The translations under genes were made by a program, and so were the position numbers. From NCBI RefSeq assembly GCF_026745355.1, contig NC_079209.1, forward strand, positions 48,378,461 through 48,442,460: a stretch of 64,000 nt of DNA, written 5' to 3'. Position 1 is the first letter of the stretch; each line of letters starts with the position of its first letter. The notes under the pieces are model-generated. The model was not told the DNA's origin. It ran no database searches and saw only the letters and a list, made by a program, of their open reading frames with translations. Positions 33,448 to 44,177 of this stretch are shown here, in pieces. Source of the DNA: Beta vulgaris subsp. vulgaris (lineage: Eukaryota; Streptophyta; Magnoliopsida; Caryophyllales; Amaranthaceae).

Positions 33448-34791
33448 TATATATATTCTACCATATCTTGGTATGATTGGTTTTTCTTGCAACTTAAAAG
33501 TCGTGCATTGTGAGACAATGTAGACTTGCTTTCTTCATGCATGCGCGCTTTTTGCCTGCCTTCCTTGACATGGCTGACAGTTGCATTTTCTTGTGTAGTC
33601 TCCTGGAAGGTTTAACGGTGTACATGCAAGGTTGATATTGTATGAAGATGGTTACATATGATTCTGTGAACTTGTGTAGTTCTCTTTTCTTCTTTCCTTG
33701 TGATTTACTTTGGGATGCTCTTTTTTTCGAGAAGGTGGTCGTGGTGTATCTAAATCCTCAAAAGTGTAAAGCTGGTGCTCAAGTAAATGTTGTATATGGG
33801 AATAAAGATATCTGTTAGACTATTACTTGTTTCTGGAATCACTAAGGACTACATATACCAATTACTTTAAGCTTGTTATGTTGTTGTCATTCGGAGCTGG
33901 TTCAGCTCGATCAAAGCTCAGCTCAGCTAGGTCTGGATGACCCGAGTATGAGCTGAGCCTGGGGGTGCTTGGTTTGCTTGCAGTCAAGCTTGAGCTTGTT
34001 CTGTCTTAGCTCCTTGTTTCTATTTCTTTTCTGGCAAGATTTGTTATAAGTCGACTTTGGATGCAATATTCACATGTTGGTAAAATAGTTCTGTTTCAAA
34101 AGGGGTATGTTATGTTGCAAGAGGGATGTGTTAGTTGCAAAAGGGATACATATTGGCATTTAATTTTAAACAGATATTCTTGATTCTTTTAAGAGTATAT
34201 AAGTGCGAAAAAAAGTGTTTCCAAAGTCAAATTTCGAGCTGACCATTCAGCATATGGTACATTGGTCCTCAAGCAAGCTAAGTTGGCTAAGAACTAAGCT
34301 TGAGCTCGCCGCATATGAGGCTACGGCACAAATGACTTGATTCCATCGCACACCCGTGGCTGTCGTATTGTCATAGGAAAAGAAGGGTTCTCCCCTGTAC
34401 AGACCAGAAATACAAACAAAGAAATTTGGTCCCAAGGGGAGAAAACACTGCCAAAAATCAATCTTTCCAATGCTCATAGTTAATAGGAAAAGTTGGTAGC
34501 AGGAATTCTGTCAACAGTTCATGGTACTCCTTTTGCTTGGATAATTCAGTAAAGAGAAAATCAAAGAAGAAAAGGAGTACCAAATCAAAAATCAGACGCA
34601 TGAATATAATTGTCAGCAGTAAGTGTTCCGACTTTATCCACAAATTCGAACAGATCTTCTGCTACACTTGAGCACCTTTCTTAATACTAGGTGCTGGTAA
34701 ATTTAAACCCTGCTTACATAACATCAACTCTAAAATTACTTTAAAAATTAAGAGAATCAAATCGCTTGCTATCTTTCACTAGCCTTGGCAT
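33448..34791. other. Intergenic DNA between MSL copy 2 and RPA1
   Basis: Holds the 3' flank of MSL copy 2 and of the convergent RPA1 gene. A segment near 33890-34320 is rich in AGCTCGAGCTT/AGCTCAGCT words at both ends and may be a decayed hAT-type MITE, but I could not fix its ends. No gene is supported. Confidence 0.4.
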
Positions 34792-37465
34792 TCATCGTTT
34801 GCGATTCTTCGAGATAGAATCAAGCAAATGGCGGCTCTCAGCTGCATAGTCTATTCTATCCGCCCTCACTACTGTTGTCTTTACTCGCTGCTCTTCACCA
34901 TATGTTTCTTCTTTAATCTTAAGCTTGAAGAGGTATGGAACAAAAATCTTACTACGAATTAACTCGGCAAATCTGTCATCATCTTGCTCCTCAGACTTTA
35001 AAGTGTACAACTCTTTAGCAGAGCAACCCAGAATCTCTTCTCCAGATTCTTGAAAAGCAGTTACCCAGATCACTCCAGAATGATCCTGAATTTGTGCTTG
35101 AAGCAAATAGCGGTAATCACACTCCTCAAATTCTTGATTGCACCGATCACATACCCATCTTGTGTTTCCCGACTTTGTGACTTTCTTATTGCACTGCCTA
35201 TCTCCAATCATCAATGGGCATGCTGTGTAACAAAAGGTATCTGTTTTGATGAAAGATATGGTTGCCTTAACTGTAACCCAGTCTGGTTTTTCTGACCTTC
35301 CAAGACCCTCATCCTTGATCTGGGACAAAGTTTTGCGTATCTCGTTCTTTCCTCCAAGAGGCATAACATCTCTAGAGATAGACTGGGAAGCAAAATCCTT
35401 TCCCCCTCGATGAAACCACTCAGCCAAATTGCGAGCTTCAGGAATATCAGGGTTGATAAAGAGCTGGGTTGAAGAAATTGTGCCCACAGATTTTCCACTG
35501 AAATCATTCACCTTTGCAGCCTTTACAGCTATGACAGGAAAGTACCCAGAATCAAATGATTCTTGCAGCTCCTGACCTTCTCGGTTGCAGAAATCTCCCC
35601 ATAGGGTTAGCTCAATGCTTCTGCCTGACATATCTTTCAAATTAATAATTCTTCTCTGTGTTTCCATCCCATTCTTCCTCAATATGGGGACAGAAGGGTT
35701 AACTGATATTACAACACCAATGATGTCTAATATGGAATTGTTTTCAGCACTCTCAATTTCACTGATAGGTCGGAAGTTAAACTGTTGTTGGGGTATTGAA
35801 ACATCTTCATCTGGGCAAAGATCGACAGTAGAAGTTGATTCGAGAAAAATCTCCCACTCATTTTTCAAATGGTTAAAATTCCTCTGAGCAGGCTTTAGAG
35901 TACCCTTTGATATCATATAAACCTTCCCAACCTCAATAACATCATAAAAGCGGTCAACAACAGCATTAAAGCATGTAACACGAATCTCCCCACCATCTGA
36001 ATCGAGGAGATCAAAGGAAAACACCTTCCCATCACCTCTAGCATTGTTATAACGACGAAGGTCACCTTTAGCCGTTACTCTTGCTTTAATAGCCCAACGC
36101 CCCTGATAAGGATTCAATGCAGCAATTGGAAGTATGCGGGCCGGTGCCTCATTCTTCACAACGGGACCGTGATTCTTGTAATTAGGGGGTGGCTGGTACG
36201 CAGGCTGAACAGTAGGTCTGAAATTGGGTGCATTGTTACTCTTACTTGGTCCAATCACTTTTGCGTTGCTTCCTCTGACAGGATAAACAGCACTGTTATT
36301 ATTATTACTGTCATTAGCCAATGCATTTCCAGCAGCAGAATCAGCTCCAGTGGGAATCACTGGATTCCCTATGATCTCACAATCAGGTATAATAGTTTGC
36401 ATGTTGAGGATGACAATGATCCTGCAGCATTTAAGGCCCGAATTAGTTTTCTCGCAAATACCATATTTCACTTTAAATCAAAATGTCAAGATGCTAGTGA
36501 GTGTGCAATCAGACATGTCCCGTACAATAGCTACATAAGCTGATAAGCCACTAGCATGAGTGAATTACTCAGGTTACTTTGATCCAACTATATATACAAA
36601 CTCGCTTCATTGATCTCCATAACTAATAAAAAACACCAGCTTATGCATATCCTTAGATTTCATTCTCAAACCCTTATTTGACACTTTTATGCAACTAGGG
36701 AGGAAAATTACACGAAAAATTATCTCCTACAAGTCATCAATGTATCACAAACTCCATATTAAAATATCTGTACATTGCATCTCATCATCAACCAGTATAT
36801 ACAAACCGTTTCTCCACTCTTCTCGGCCAATCCGCTTCAAACAGTAATCACAAATTAAGATATTTCTGCTTTCAAACTTCAAAAGTTGACATCATAGAAC
36901 ACATAATCATGCCTATATTCTCTTTGTGTGCTAACAAATACTGCAATTCTAACCTAAATTGTAATTCTACCACCACATTATATTCTATCATGTCAATACA
37001 ACAACAAAATTTGATCATGATCAAGTTGAGCTGAAACTTAAACAATCACCACAACTTCAATCAAGCAAAATTTCTCCTTCTCTCTCCAAAAATCAACACA
37101 AACACTACTAACAACGAATCACTCATACTGACATTTATTTTCTAACAAAAATTCCGAAACAAAACTTAAAAATTACTTTATAACACTATAATTCGGAAAC
37201 TTACTTGCGATTTTGAACAGCGCTACAAATATATTCAATCAATTGAATGACGGAACCTTTACGAACTTCGCCTGATTTAACGAGGTCGTTTAGCTGAGTT
37301 GCAATCATCGCCTGCTGAGTCGAAACGGTGTCGGATAGAAGAAAACGGTACCGTTCTTGGTTAGAACAGTTTGAGCTTGATATCCAGAACTTGAACCAAA
37401 GGTTTGGAGTTCACATCGCCGTCGAGTATCGCCGCAATCGAATTTCTTGTTAGATTCACCGGCAT
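34792..37465 (-). CDS. Replication protein A 70-kDa subunit (RPA1, B/D-like), one-base shift in exon 1
   Basis: Large subunit of the nuclear single-strand DNA-binding complex used in replication and repair. Exon 1 is 37465-37205, exon 2 is 36421-34792, joined by a GT..AG intron (donor gtaagt). Exon 1 encodes the N-terminal RPA1N fold (MPVNLTRNSIAAI.., VQVLDIKL.., later SDTVSTQQAMIATQLNDLV). Exon 2 begins IIVILNMQTIIPDCEIIGNP, then DBD-A (YQGRWAIKARVTAKG), DBD-B (FNFRPISEIES.., TLWGDFCNREG) and DBD-C with its zinc site (C and C of CPLMIGDRQC, then CDRC). The total is 1891 nt, one more than a multiple of three: the start frame hits TAA at 37363-37361, and the homology resumes in the next frame just after. 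Either a sequencing error, or a damaged allele. Confidence 0.9.
36422..37204 (-). other. RPA1 intron 1
   Basis: Intron of 783 bp. AT-rich, with no nested gene or obvious transposon. Donor 37204-37199 and acceptor 36427-36422 fit consensus on the minus strand. Confidence 0.8.
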
Positions 37466-37819
37466 CTTTGTATGATTATGATTTGATTATTATCACTGCT
37501 ATACTTTTAAAAAAAAAGTTGAAGAGAGAGAAAATTATGATATAGGAATTTCGCTGAGAATTGTGGAGTTAATTTGTGAATGATTTGGAATTTTGGCGGT
37601 GTTAAATTGGATTAATGGAGGATTTATGGAGAAAATGAAATGGAGGATTTGGGAGAATTGAGGATTTGAAAGAAGACGTTGATTAGGGTTTTGAAATGGC
37701 GGGTTTTGATAAAAATAGAAATAGAGAGAGAGAACCGACTTCACTTCAACGAACCACTCGCCAAAAAGCGCGGATCCTTTGTATTGGACAAGAAAGTGTG
37801 CGCGACACAGTACTCTTTG

Positions 37820-38475
37820 AATTACTTACCAATAATGTCTTGTCCTATTGGTTAAAATTGAGCTGTTGTGAATAGAGATGGCAATCTGGTCCGGATCCGA
37901 CATTAGTCCACTCAGATACGAAGGAAATAATCCGAGCCGACCCCGACAAAAAATAATCTGAATCTAACTCCGTTTAAAACGTCCAACTCCGAGTCGTAGA
38001 AGGGTCAGAGTCGGATCTCATAGAATAATTCGACTCCCACTTTAAGTCAATTAATCCTTTTTCCTTATTTATGTTAATGTATTATTTACGTATAACATGA
38101 CTTCGATTTTCAACCAATTGTATTTTATAAGATTTTCCCATGAAAGAATTAATTGTTAAAAATAATAGTAATATTTAGATTATTTGGTATGTGAGATTCC
38201 ATATGATTATTAGATTAGTTGTACCGATTAGATTATTGTATCATAGAAGACTTTTCTATTATAAAAAACGGGCGGCAAAATGAGTCAGATCGGGATCGGA
38301 GTTGGATGTTCGGATTTTAAGTCAGATCGGAGTCGGACTTGGATTTAAATCCGACTTCTTGTAGGGTCGGAGTCGGATTATGCATAATCCGGTCCAATTC
38401 TTACCGTTGTCGTCTCTAGCTGTGAACGATATATCACAGGTTCGAATCTCCCTCCCTTTCTTTTTTTTGGAGGGG
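37820..38475 (+). mobile_element. tRNA-derived SINE-like unit split by a hAT MITE
   Basis: Left piece ends 'ctattggttaaaattgagctgttgtgaa' type sequence (about 37848-37872) and the right piece resumes 'gctgtgaacgatatatcacaggttcgaatctcc' (38419-38453), followed by a T-rich tail with eight T near 38461. Taken together they look like a short Pol III unit with an A-box-like 'ttggttaaaattgag' and a perfect B box GGTTCGAATC. The insertion lies between the two boxes. SINE status is inferred. Confidence 0.4.
37873..38418. mobile_element. hAT-type MITE, same family as 23306-23955
   Basis: 546-bp element, left end TAGAGATGGCAA, right end complement of TAGAGACGACAA. Flanks are GTTGTGAA and GCTGTGAA, an 8-bp target duplication with one mismatch. 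Subterminal GTCGGA words and the interior 'aataatagtaatatttagattattt' are shared with the element at 23306. It is shorter and more diverged. Confidence 0.88.
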
Positions 38476-38512
38476 GCTATTCAGATTACTTAAATATTTC
38501 TGTTCGGAGGTA

Positions 38513-38836
38513 CTCCCTCCTATTCTAATTGCTACATTTTTAATAAAATGGTTTTTTTACGGCAAAAAATGATTATTTCTCAATACCACATTATTTAAAC
38601 TTTTTTATTTGAGGTAATTAGCCCATCAAAAAGTAATATTATTATATTTATTTTTCTCTTTTTCTACCAAAAAGTACTATTTTTTTCAATTTCCTCCATT
38701 ATTTTACATTAAATATGTCAAAAAATACCATCCAAAAAGTTTAAAAGTGACATTACCTAAACTCTTGTGCATAACAACAATGTAACAATTTTCCTTAAAA
38801 AAATACAATGTAACAGTTAAAAAGAAACAAAGGGAG
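38513..38836. mobile_element. Stowaway MITE
   Basis: 324-bp element beginning CTCCCTCCTATTCTAATTG and ending with the imperfect inverse, ..AAAGAAACAAAGGGAG, with TA on both sides. Inverted homology continues for about 30 bases. Non-coding. Confidence 0.8.
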
Positions 38837-39139
38837 TATATTTTAAGCTCCATCTGATTCATAATACGAGAGTTTTCTTTTAGGAAAATAACACAAGAAT
38901 TTTTGGAAATGGGGGCATTTTGGATGGTGAAACTCGAAATTGTATAGAGGACTATATCTTACAATCTTAGTTTTTTTTTAGCGTAAATTGGAGATATTAT
39001 ATTAAGCTCATTAAGGGAAAGTGAGTGAACCATGCAAAAGTTATCACCCCATAGTGATTAGCAAAAACTACATCGAAACTAAACATAGTTTGAGTATATA
39101 AGAGAAAATCGAGATCCTCCCCTTATTTTCCTTTGAGAT

Positions 39140-40122
39140 TTTTTTTTTTTTTTTTTTTTGGTACATGAGTAGAGTTAGGACACCCTTCTTTCAAGGGAGA
39201 ACCCTAATGAATCAAGGATTACATATTTTTGAAGAGTAGGATCAGTGGACGGATCAATGTCAGCTGTGTTAGCTGAACTAATGTGACCTTTTTTTGATAG
39301 AAGATCCGCTACTCGATTGGCTTCCCGGAAAATATGTTTAATGGTATAGATATTGAATTGAGTAAGAAGTTGTCGTATGTCTTCAGTGAGAGTCTGTATG
39401 CCCCAGGGACAATCATATTGCCCTTGCAAAATTCTTATAACTGCTTGATTATCTCCTCCAATGTATAAATCTTGAATTTGATGGTGGATGGCAAGTAGAA
39501 TGCCATTTCTTAATCCCCATGCTTCCGCAACAAGAGATGAGGTTTGACCAAAACGATATGTTTGAGCAGCCACAAATTGCCTAGTAGAAAATCTCGAATG
39601 ATCGCACCAGCAGCGGCCGAGGAGCCATTAACTGACCCATCAAAATTTAACTTGTAATAACCAATTGGAGGTGGAACCATGGAAGCCATCTGACTGTAAC
39701 TGATTTATGAGACCTGTAAGGAGGAAGAGAAGAGATAGTAAAAGGAAAATCTATCATAGTTCTTGTTTTCCATTCCAAATATAGGTGCCAAGCTCTGTAA
39801 TAAATTCGATTAGGATTAAGAGTACTATTTTCAAATACTAGTAAATTTCGTTCCTTCCAAATACTCCAGAGATTTAACAAAATAATTATAATGCTTTTGG
39901 GTATGGCCGTAGGTTTATAAGGCATTGAGAAAGATCTTGTGGCACTTTATTTCGAATTTTTTGTCGTATAAGTTGTGAATTCCAATATTGAGATATGGTA
40001 AGGCAATGGAAAAATAAATGGTCAATAGTTTCAGAGTTGGCTCGACAAATAGGCTCAAAAGTTATTAGTCGTGATTTGTCGGTGTCTCAGGTTAGTTTTT
40101 CCTTTGAGATGTTACTCGCAGT
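39140..40122 (-). mobile_element. LINE 3' portion (zinc-knuckle linker and RNase H)
   Basis: On the minus strand from high to low coordinates: a zf-RVT-like segment (CRANSETIDHLFFHCL, about 40065-40010), a linker typical of plant LINEs (LWSIWKERNLLVFEN at 39875-39830) and an RNase H domain (AEAWGLRNGILLAI.., GDNQAVIRIL.., FREANRVADLLSKKG; 39573-39175). The poly-T at about 39139-39160 is the poly-A tail. Frames are interrupted. The upstream part is cut by the hAT element at 40123, and its continuation beyond 42420 is uncertain. Confidence 0.8.
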
Positions 40123-40810
40123 CAGGGGCGGATCCAGGATTTCAAATTTGGTGGGGCACCAAATTACAAAAGAAAAATCATAATATCATATTTTAAAACA
40201 ATGCAATACTTTAATTTTCACAACCTTAATAAATAATATTAAGTATTCAATACTATCTCCATTTTTAGTATATTTAACATATTGACTTTCACATTCATCA
40301 ACAGATGCAACTTTTATTTCAATTTCCTACTAAACTTTATAAGAAGCTGATATAAATTTATTTAATGTAAATAGAAATCAAAACAAAATTTTAAATAGTA
40401 AAATTTATTTTTAAGTATTTGTAAATAAATCTTGGTCATAATTAATATATTTGAATAATGTCGAAAGTCAAATTGTTGCATTTATTTGTAAATAAAAGAA
40501 AAAGTAACCGTTATATTACAAATAAAAAAATGGTTAAAAATAGAGTTAGAATTCAGGGAGATGGATACTATTTAAAATATGAAATGAAGATCAAAAATGG
40601 AGAAGGAAAAAATGCTAAAATAGAGAAGAGAAAGAGTAAGAAGTAAAAAAGATTAAAAAAAAAAAAAAAAAAAAACAAAAGCAAATAAGAAAGAAAAAAA
40701 AAAAAAAAAAAGCAGACAATGCAGTATGGGAAGTCGAACCTGGGTGGGGCGGCAACAACATTTACTATATTAGATTGTTAGTAAGAGAACCACTGGACCA
40801 AGTTGCATTA

Positions 40811-41219
40811 GGTAGTGTTTGGAAACTTGTATTTCATTTCAAATAATGGAATTGAAATCTGGAATTTGAAGTTTATATTTCAATTCCTAATCATTGTTTT
40901 GTAAAGGGGTTTGATAGAGGAGAGAGAAATAGAGGTTTATTTTAGGAGAGAGAAAAAGTTTGGGTTTACTAAAGGAGAGAGAGAAATAAATATTAGAAAG
41001 AATGAGTGAAGTTGGGATATAGATACTCATAGAGTTAGGATATGTATGAGGAGAGAATTTCAAATGACAAGGTAATAGCTTGAATTTTAAATTCTACTAA
41101 TACAAGCCTTATGATAGGAATTTGGACAAATTCCATGATTTCAAATTCCATGTCATCCAAACAATAGATTTCATCCAAATCCAGAATTTGAAATGAAATC
41201 TTACTATCCAAACATAGCA
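40811..41219. mobile_element. Tourist-type (PIF/Harbinger) MITE nested in the hAT element
   Basis: 409-bp segment, left end GGTAGTGTTTGGAAAC, right end complement of TGCTATGTTTGGATAG, flanked by TTA on each side (40808-40810 and 41220-41222). Inverted similarity extends further inward (ATTTCATTTCAAAT against ATTTGAAATGAAAT). Non-coding. Confidence 0.65.
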
Positions 41220-41344
41220 TTATATGTTATTTTTTGCGCGCGTTTTAGTTTTAACTTATTGTAAAAATCTGCTTAACCTTTAAAAGTAAGAGAACGTATT
41301 GTGTCGGACTCGTCCGACCATAATCTTGGTCGGACGACTTTCAG

Positions 41345-41760
41345 GTGGTTCCAATTTTTTTTCAGGTAGTCTTCATTTTTTTTCAGGTGGTTCCAATTTT
41401 TTTTCAGGTAGTCTTCATTTTGTCTTCAGTTAGTCTTCTTTGTTTTTCAGTGGGTTTTTTGCTTCAGTTAGACTTACTTGGGTTTCAGTTGGTCTTTATT
41501 CTTTTTCAGGTAGTCTTCATTTTGTTTCAGTTAGTCCATTATTTCTTTCAGTTGGCCCATTATTTCTTTCAGTTGGTCCAACTGAAAGAAAAGAACGTCC
41601 AACTGAAAGAAAAGAAAGTCTAACTGAAAGAAGAGAAAGTCTAACTGAAAGAAAAGAAAGTCTAACTGAAAGAAAAGAAAGTTCAACTGAAAGAAAGAAA
41701 GTCTAACTGAAAGAAAAGAAAGTCCAACTGAAAGAAAAGAAAGTCCAACTGAAAAGAAAA
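41345..41760. repeat. Minisatellite in inverted halves forming a long hairpin
   Basis: The left half (41345-41575) repeats TTTTTTCAGGTAGTC / TTTCAGTTGGTC units of about 20 bases; the right half (41576-41760) repeats the complement, CCAACTGAAAGAAAAGAAAGT-type units of about 20-21 bases. The switch is at the palindrome GTTGGTCCAACTG near 41572-41584. Single-stranded DNA or RNA from here would fold into a long hairpin. Open frames across it on both strands (FQVVFIFFQVV.. and TERKESLTERKES..) are by-products of the repeat. Confidence 0.85.
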
Positions 41761-41907
41761 CTAACCTGAAAACAACCATCCTTCGAATTGATAAAAACAA
41801 CCATGGCATTGTTATAAGCAAGGAATCACCACTCACCACATTCTCACCATCTTCCTAGTGGTGGTGGTCGTGGTGGTACTGATGGTGGCGGCCAACAACC
41901 TAACACG

Positions 41908-42141
41908 ATGAACACAACTAATTTCTGGGCAAACATAAACTCTCTTCTTAACCTCTTTACTCGATCTCTGCCTCAACTTCCATGACAAATTATGCCCTCT
42001 TCTATGTAACTGAAGATTCTGATCTCTCTGAAAACCCTTGTTACATATTTCACATACAAATCTGTTGGTCGCCATTAATGTTTTCGGTGACAAAGCTATT
42101 ACCTCTGCATCTGGATCAGGCATTTCAGGTTGATTACCTTC
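41908..42141 (-). pseudogene. Captured fragment of an INDETERMINATE DOMAIN (IDD) C2H2 zinc-finger gene
   Basis: The minus-strand frame reads PDPDAEVIALSPKTLMATNR, then the first C2H2 finger (FVCEICNKGF..LHRRGHN, Cys-x2-Cys-x12-His-x3-His), then KLRQRSSKEVKKRVYVCPEISCVH, where homology stops at the first two cysteines of finger 2. This is the signature start of plant IDD transcription factors. One usual residue is changed (HNLSWK where HNLPWK is typical). Downstream bases are a GGT-rich repeat unrelated to IDD. About 75 codons are present, without fingers 2-4, so it is a fragment. The frame is still open from 42123 to 41833. Confidence 0.88.
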
Positions 42142-42420
42142 CCTGCCTTAAACCTCATTCTGTTTTTTTATTTTTTTATTTAAGGTGTTTTGGTGGAGCA
42201 TTATCGACGGTGTGGATGGAGCACTGTGACGATGAAGAGCTTTCGGGTAGGATTGGCAACATCAGTGACAGGAACTTGTTTTGGGCTCAGCCCGTCTGAC
42301 AGTAAGTATTGGTCAGACGGTCTGACCCAATACTTTCACTAAAAGTAAAAAGAATCTGATTTTTTTTTAGTGGGGCACGTGCCACCCAGGACCCTTAATA
42401 GGTCCGCCCCTGCTCGCAGT

Positions 42421-43702
42421 ATGAGGTTGGAGTTGTAGCAGGTGAAGCATTGTTTTGGATAGTTAGATGTCTTACCAAGTCCGGAATTTCATACGAATGC
42501 CCTGAATCTATAATGATGTTTGATTTGACGACGGAAGCTTTTTATGACATGCCTCATCCCGGAGGTAGTTGCACACATAGTTTTTATCGTTGAATTTATC
42601 AATTGCACGAACAAATGCGGCTTTTACAAGTGGATGACAAATTGACTTCCGTTAATTTATGTGAGAAGACAATTGAATTATGGATTTTGGAGGACGTTGC
42701 TGGATATGTGTAAAAGGTTTGTAGTAGATATTGGTCGGCGTTTTTGACAATTTTGCAAAGTACAATACACATCATGTCGTTGCCATGCAAAGCAACAAGC
42801 TTGTGTTAATGCTTGAACTAAGAAGGGGTTCTTCTGTTGTGATTTATGCTTGAACTATTTTCACAAATTAAAAGGATCTATTAGAGCGGTGAAACTGTGT
42901 GATCTTTGTATTACAAAATTTAAGAGCAGCTGTCTCCAATGTATTTTCCAACTCCTTTAAAGGTTTCCAACATACATTTTGATGGTTGATTTCCAATATG
43001 GTGTTGATTCTACATATTCTCACTTGCTTTTCTTTTGTTGTACTATTAGGGATTTGATTTTCCATTTACTTCCATTTTTAAGGAATTACAAGCTTAGAAT
43101 CTCTCATATTTATAGTAATTTTGTGAGTGATGGGACATACTGTCTATGGAAGAATAAAAGATACTCACATCGTCCTAAAATATAGTGTTCTCGTTTTGGA
43201 ATAGATTGAGTATTATCTAATCAAGAAAATAAAAGATGATATGCTTTTATCAAAAGTTTATTGACAATGTCTATACAATTAAATTAATTTTAACTTATAT
43301 TTGAAAATATAAGTTATGATAATTAGCAATAAGCTTAAATAAATTTCTATAATTTATAAATTTAAGTCTAGATATGTCAAATTCAATTGAAACATGTAAT
43401 GATCTCCATAATTGTTCGGATTTTTTTTAATAGGACCAAAAAAAAAACATAAAAAATAAGGGACCTCAAGTGAATACCTCTATTGGGTATTTTCTAATTT
43501 CATAAGCTAATTTATGTAATTGATTTATCTTTTTTAATTTACATAATCCTTGATTGTGAATTTGTGATTATACATTATATTAGCATCAATACTTTGTATT
43601 ACCTTCGTGGTTCATATGGGAAATATATATATATATATATATAAAGAATAATAATATAGCCAATGGCTTACTCATGTTTAATAATAATAATCCAGTCTTA
43701 AT
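42421..43702. other. Intergenic DNA, possible LINE remainder, no intact gene
   Basis: The first few hundred bases may be the upstream part of the LINE interrupted by the hAT element; I see no certain motif. Near 43166-43190 'actcacatcgtcctaaaatatagtg' resembles a single Stowaway/mariner terminus with no partner. A TA microsatellite lies at 43624-43643. Confidence 0.35.
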
Positions 43703-44177
43703 AACTTTTATTTGGGTTTTAAAAAATCTCTCTCCTCAAAAGTTAGAACAATAAGGCGGAAACCCTAGGAACTAGTCCAGCCGACATCATCTCTGTTTCG
43801 TCGGAAGCTCGTCGGTGGCTAGGGACTCCGCTCTGCTATCTTCGGCCGCCGGCGAGCTTCCACTCTCTCTCCATCAAAGTCTCGTTTGTGTTTTCACCCT
43901 TTTTTCCTAACGCATCGAGGATTCGCTCTCCCTCGTTTCTACCACGGTTGTTTCTCTATTGAGGTCCTCCCATCCGCAGCTTCTGCCTCGTCGCTAGTGA
44001 AGCCTTGCACTGGGAGTCTGACAGTCCGTAGCTAGAGCGGTGAAGCACAACTTTTAATGTTCACCTTTCCGGCGTTGGTATTCTTCTGTTTACTGTGCGT
44101 TGTCTCTGTTTTATTTAGTTTGCTTTGTCTTTCTGATAGTAGTTCTTTTTTCCTGCTTTAAGTTAGTTCTACTTTTG

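Larger units (their letters stand above)
40123..42412. mobile_element. dTph1-like hAT element, 2.3 kb, carrying a gene fragment
   Basis: Ends are CAGGGGCGGA and its complement TCCGCCCCTG; this resembles the dTph1-type terminal repeat. The flanking eight bases CTCGCAGT are identical (40115-40122 and 42413-42420). Inside there is no transposase. Instead, in order: AT-rich sequence with poly-A tracts (40655-40710), a Tourist-type MITE (40811-41219), a hairpin-forming minisatellite (41345-41760) and a fragment of an INDETERMINATE-DOMAIN zinc-finger gene (41908-42141). It inserted into a LINE copy. Confidence 0.92.

Noticed and set aside
41345..41760. CRISPR-like array
   Set aside because: Repeats lack unique spacers, invert in the middle, and the DNA is plant nuclear.
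41345..41839. Repetitive proteins (FQVV, TERKES type) on both strands
   Set aside because: Translation of the inverted minisatellite; codons follow the repeat unit.
43166..43200. Stowaway/mariner terminus
   Set aside because: Only one end resembling the consensus is visible and no inverted partner was found nearby.
44100..44177. Hydrophobic extension of the TPR frame
   Set aside because: Also opens on TTG; ATG at 44178 is the proper start, so the apparent signal peptide is leader sequence.
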